Assembly (NCBI GenBank): GCA_024280135.1
Contig: JAJRQS010000244.1
Location: forward strand, 1 to 9,066
DNA: 9,066 bases
Direction of reading: 5' to 3'
Origin: Bacteroidota bacterium
Lineage (GTDB): Bacteria; Bacteroidota; Bacteroidia; Chitinophagales; Saprospiraceae
Part shown: positions 9,027 to 9,066 of the stretch, in pieces
Layout of the letters: every line of letters starts with the position of its first letter
Numbering within the stretch: position 1 is the stretch's first letter
Notes under the pieces: generated by a model
Told to the model about the DNA's origin: nothing
What the model saw: only the letters and a program-made list of their open reading frames with translations
Databases searched by the model: none
Position numbers and translations under genes: made by a program

Positions 9027-9066
9027 TTCAGAGATTAATTCTATTGTGATTTATTATTCACTCCCA
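9027..9066 (-). other. 23S precursor processing stalk, 5' strand (leader)
   Basis: The leader just upstream of the 23S gene, complementary to the spacer at 6088-6121 as three blocks: CACTCCCA 9059-9066, ATTGTGATTTA 9043-9053 and TTCAGAG 9027-9033 (plus-strand wording). The window ends at the outermost pair seen, so the stalk may extend further. The 16S gene and any spacer tRNAs lie beyond the right edge. Confidence 0.8.

Overview
The window looks like a chromosomal segment of a Bacteroidota bacterium. The grounds are AT-rich coding DNA with weak or absent Shine-Dalgarno sites, a TAnnTTTG-type -7 promoter box, an acetyl-CoA synthetase and a short MutS paralog that read like Bacteroidota family members, and a 23S rRNA with the A2057-U2611 pair and Bacteroidota-like wording around the peptidyl-transferase centre. 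I cannot place it below phylum with confidence. || Layout. (1) Bases 1-485, plus strand: the 3' end of a MutS-like ATPase gene cut by the window edge. (2) 597-2504, plus strand: a full-length acetate--CoA ligase (acs). (3) 2505-2712: a convergent intergenic region rich in short repeats (two 25-base direct copies, five ATCCG-type words spaced 9-10 bases apart, and a small hairpin). (4) 5720 down to 2713, minus strand: a compact three-gene surface-glycan cluster in the order GT4-like glycosyltransferase, hexapeptide-repeat acyltransferase (ATGA overlap), GT87-like polytopic membrane glycosyltransferase. A good -7 promoter box lies just upstream. (5) 5848 to 9066, minus strand: the distal half of an rRNA operon, read as 23S rRNA, spacer without tRNA, 5S rRNA, then a very strong intrinsic terminator. 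The 16S gene and the 16S-23S spacer lie beyond the right edge. || How it works together. The rRNA operon and the glycan cluster are read in the same direction but are separated by the terminator and a new promoter, so they are probably independent units. The three glycan genes probably form one transcript acting on a cell-envelope sugar polymer: a cytoplasmic sugar transfer, an O-acetylation (or similar acylation), and a membrane-embedded transfer from a lipid-linked sugar. Acs activates acetate to acetyl-CoA; no functional link to its neighbours is evident. || I looked for an undescribed system and did not find one. The parts most worth a second look are the repeat-filled intergenic region at 2505-2712, the long complementary stalk around the 23S gene, and the unassigned glycan cluster.
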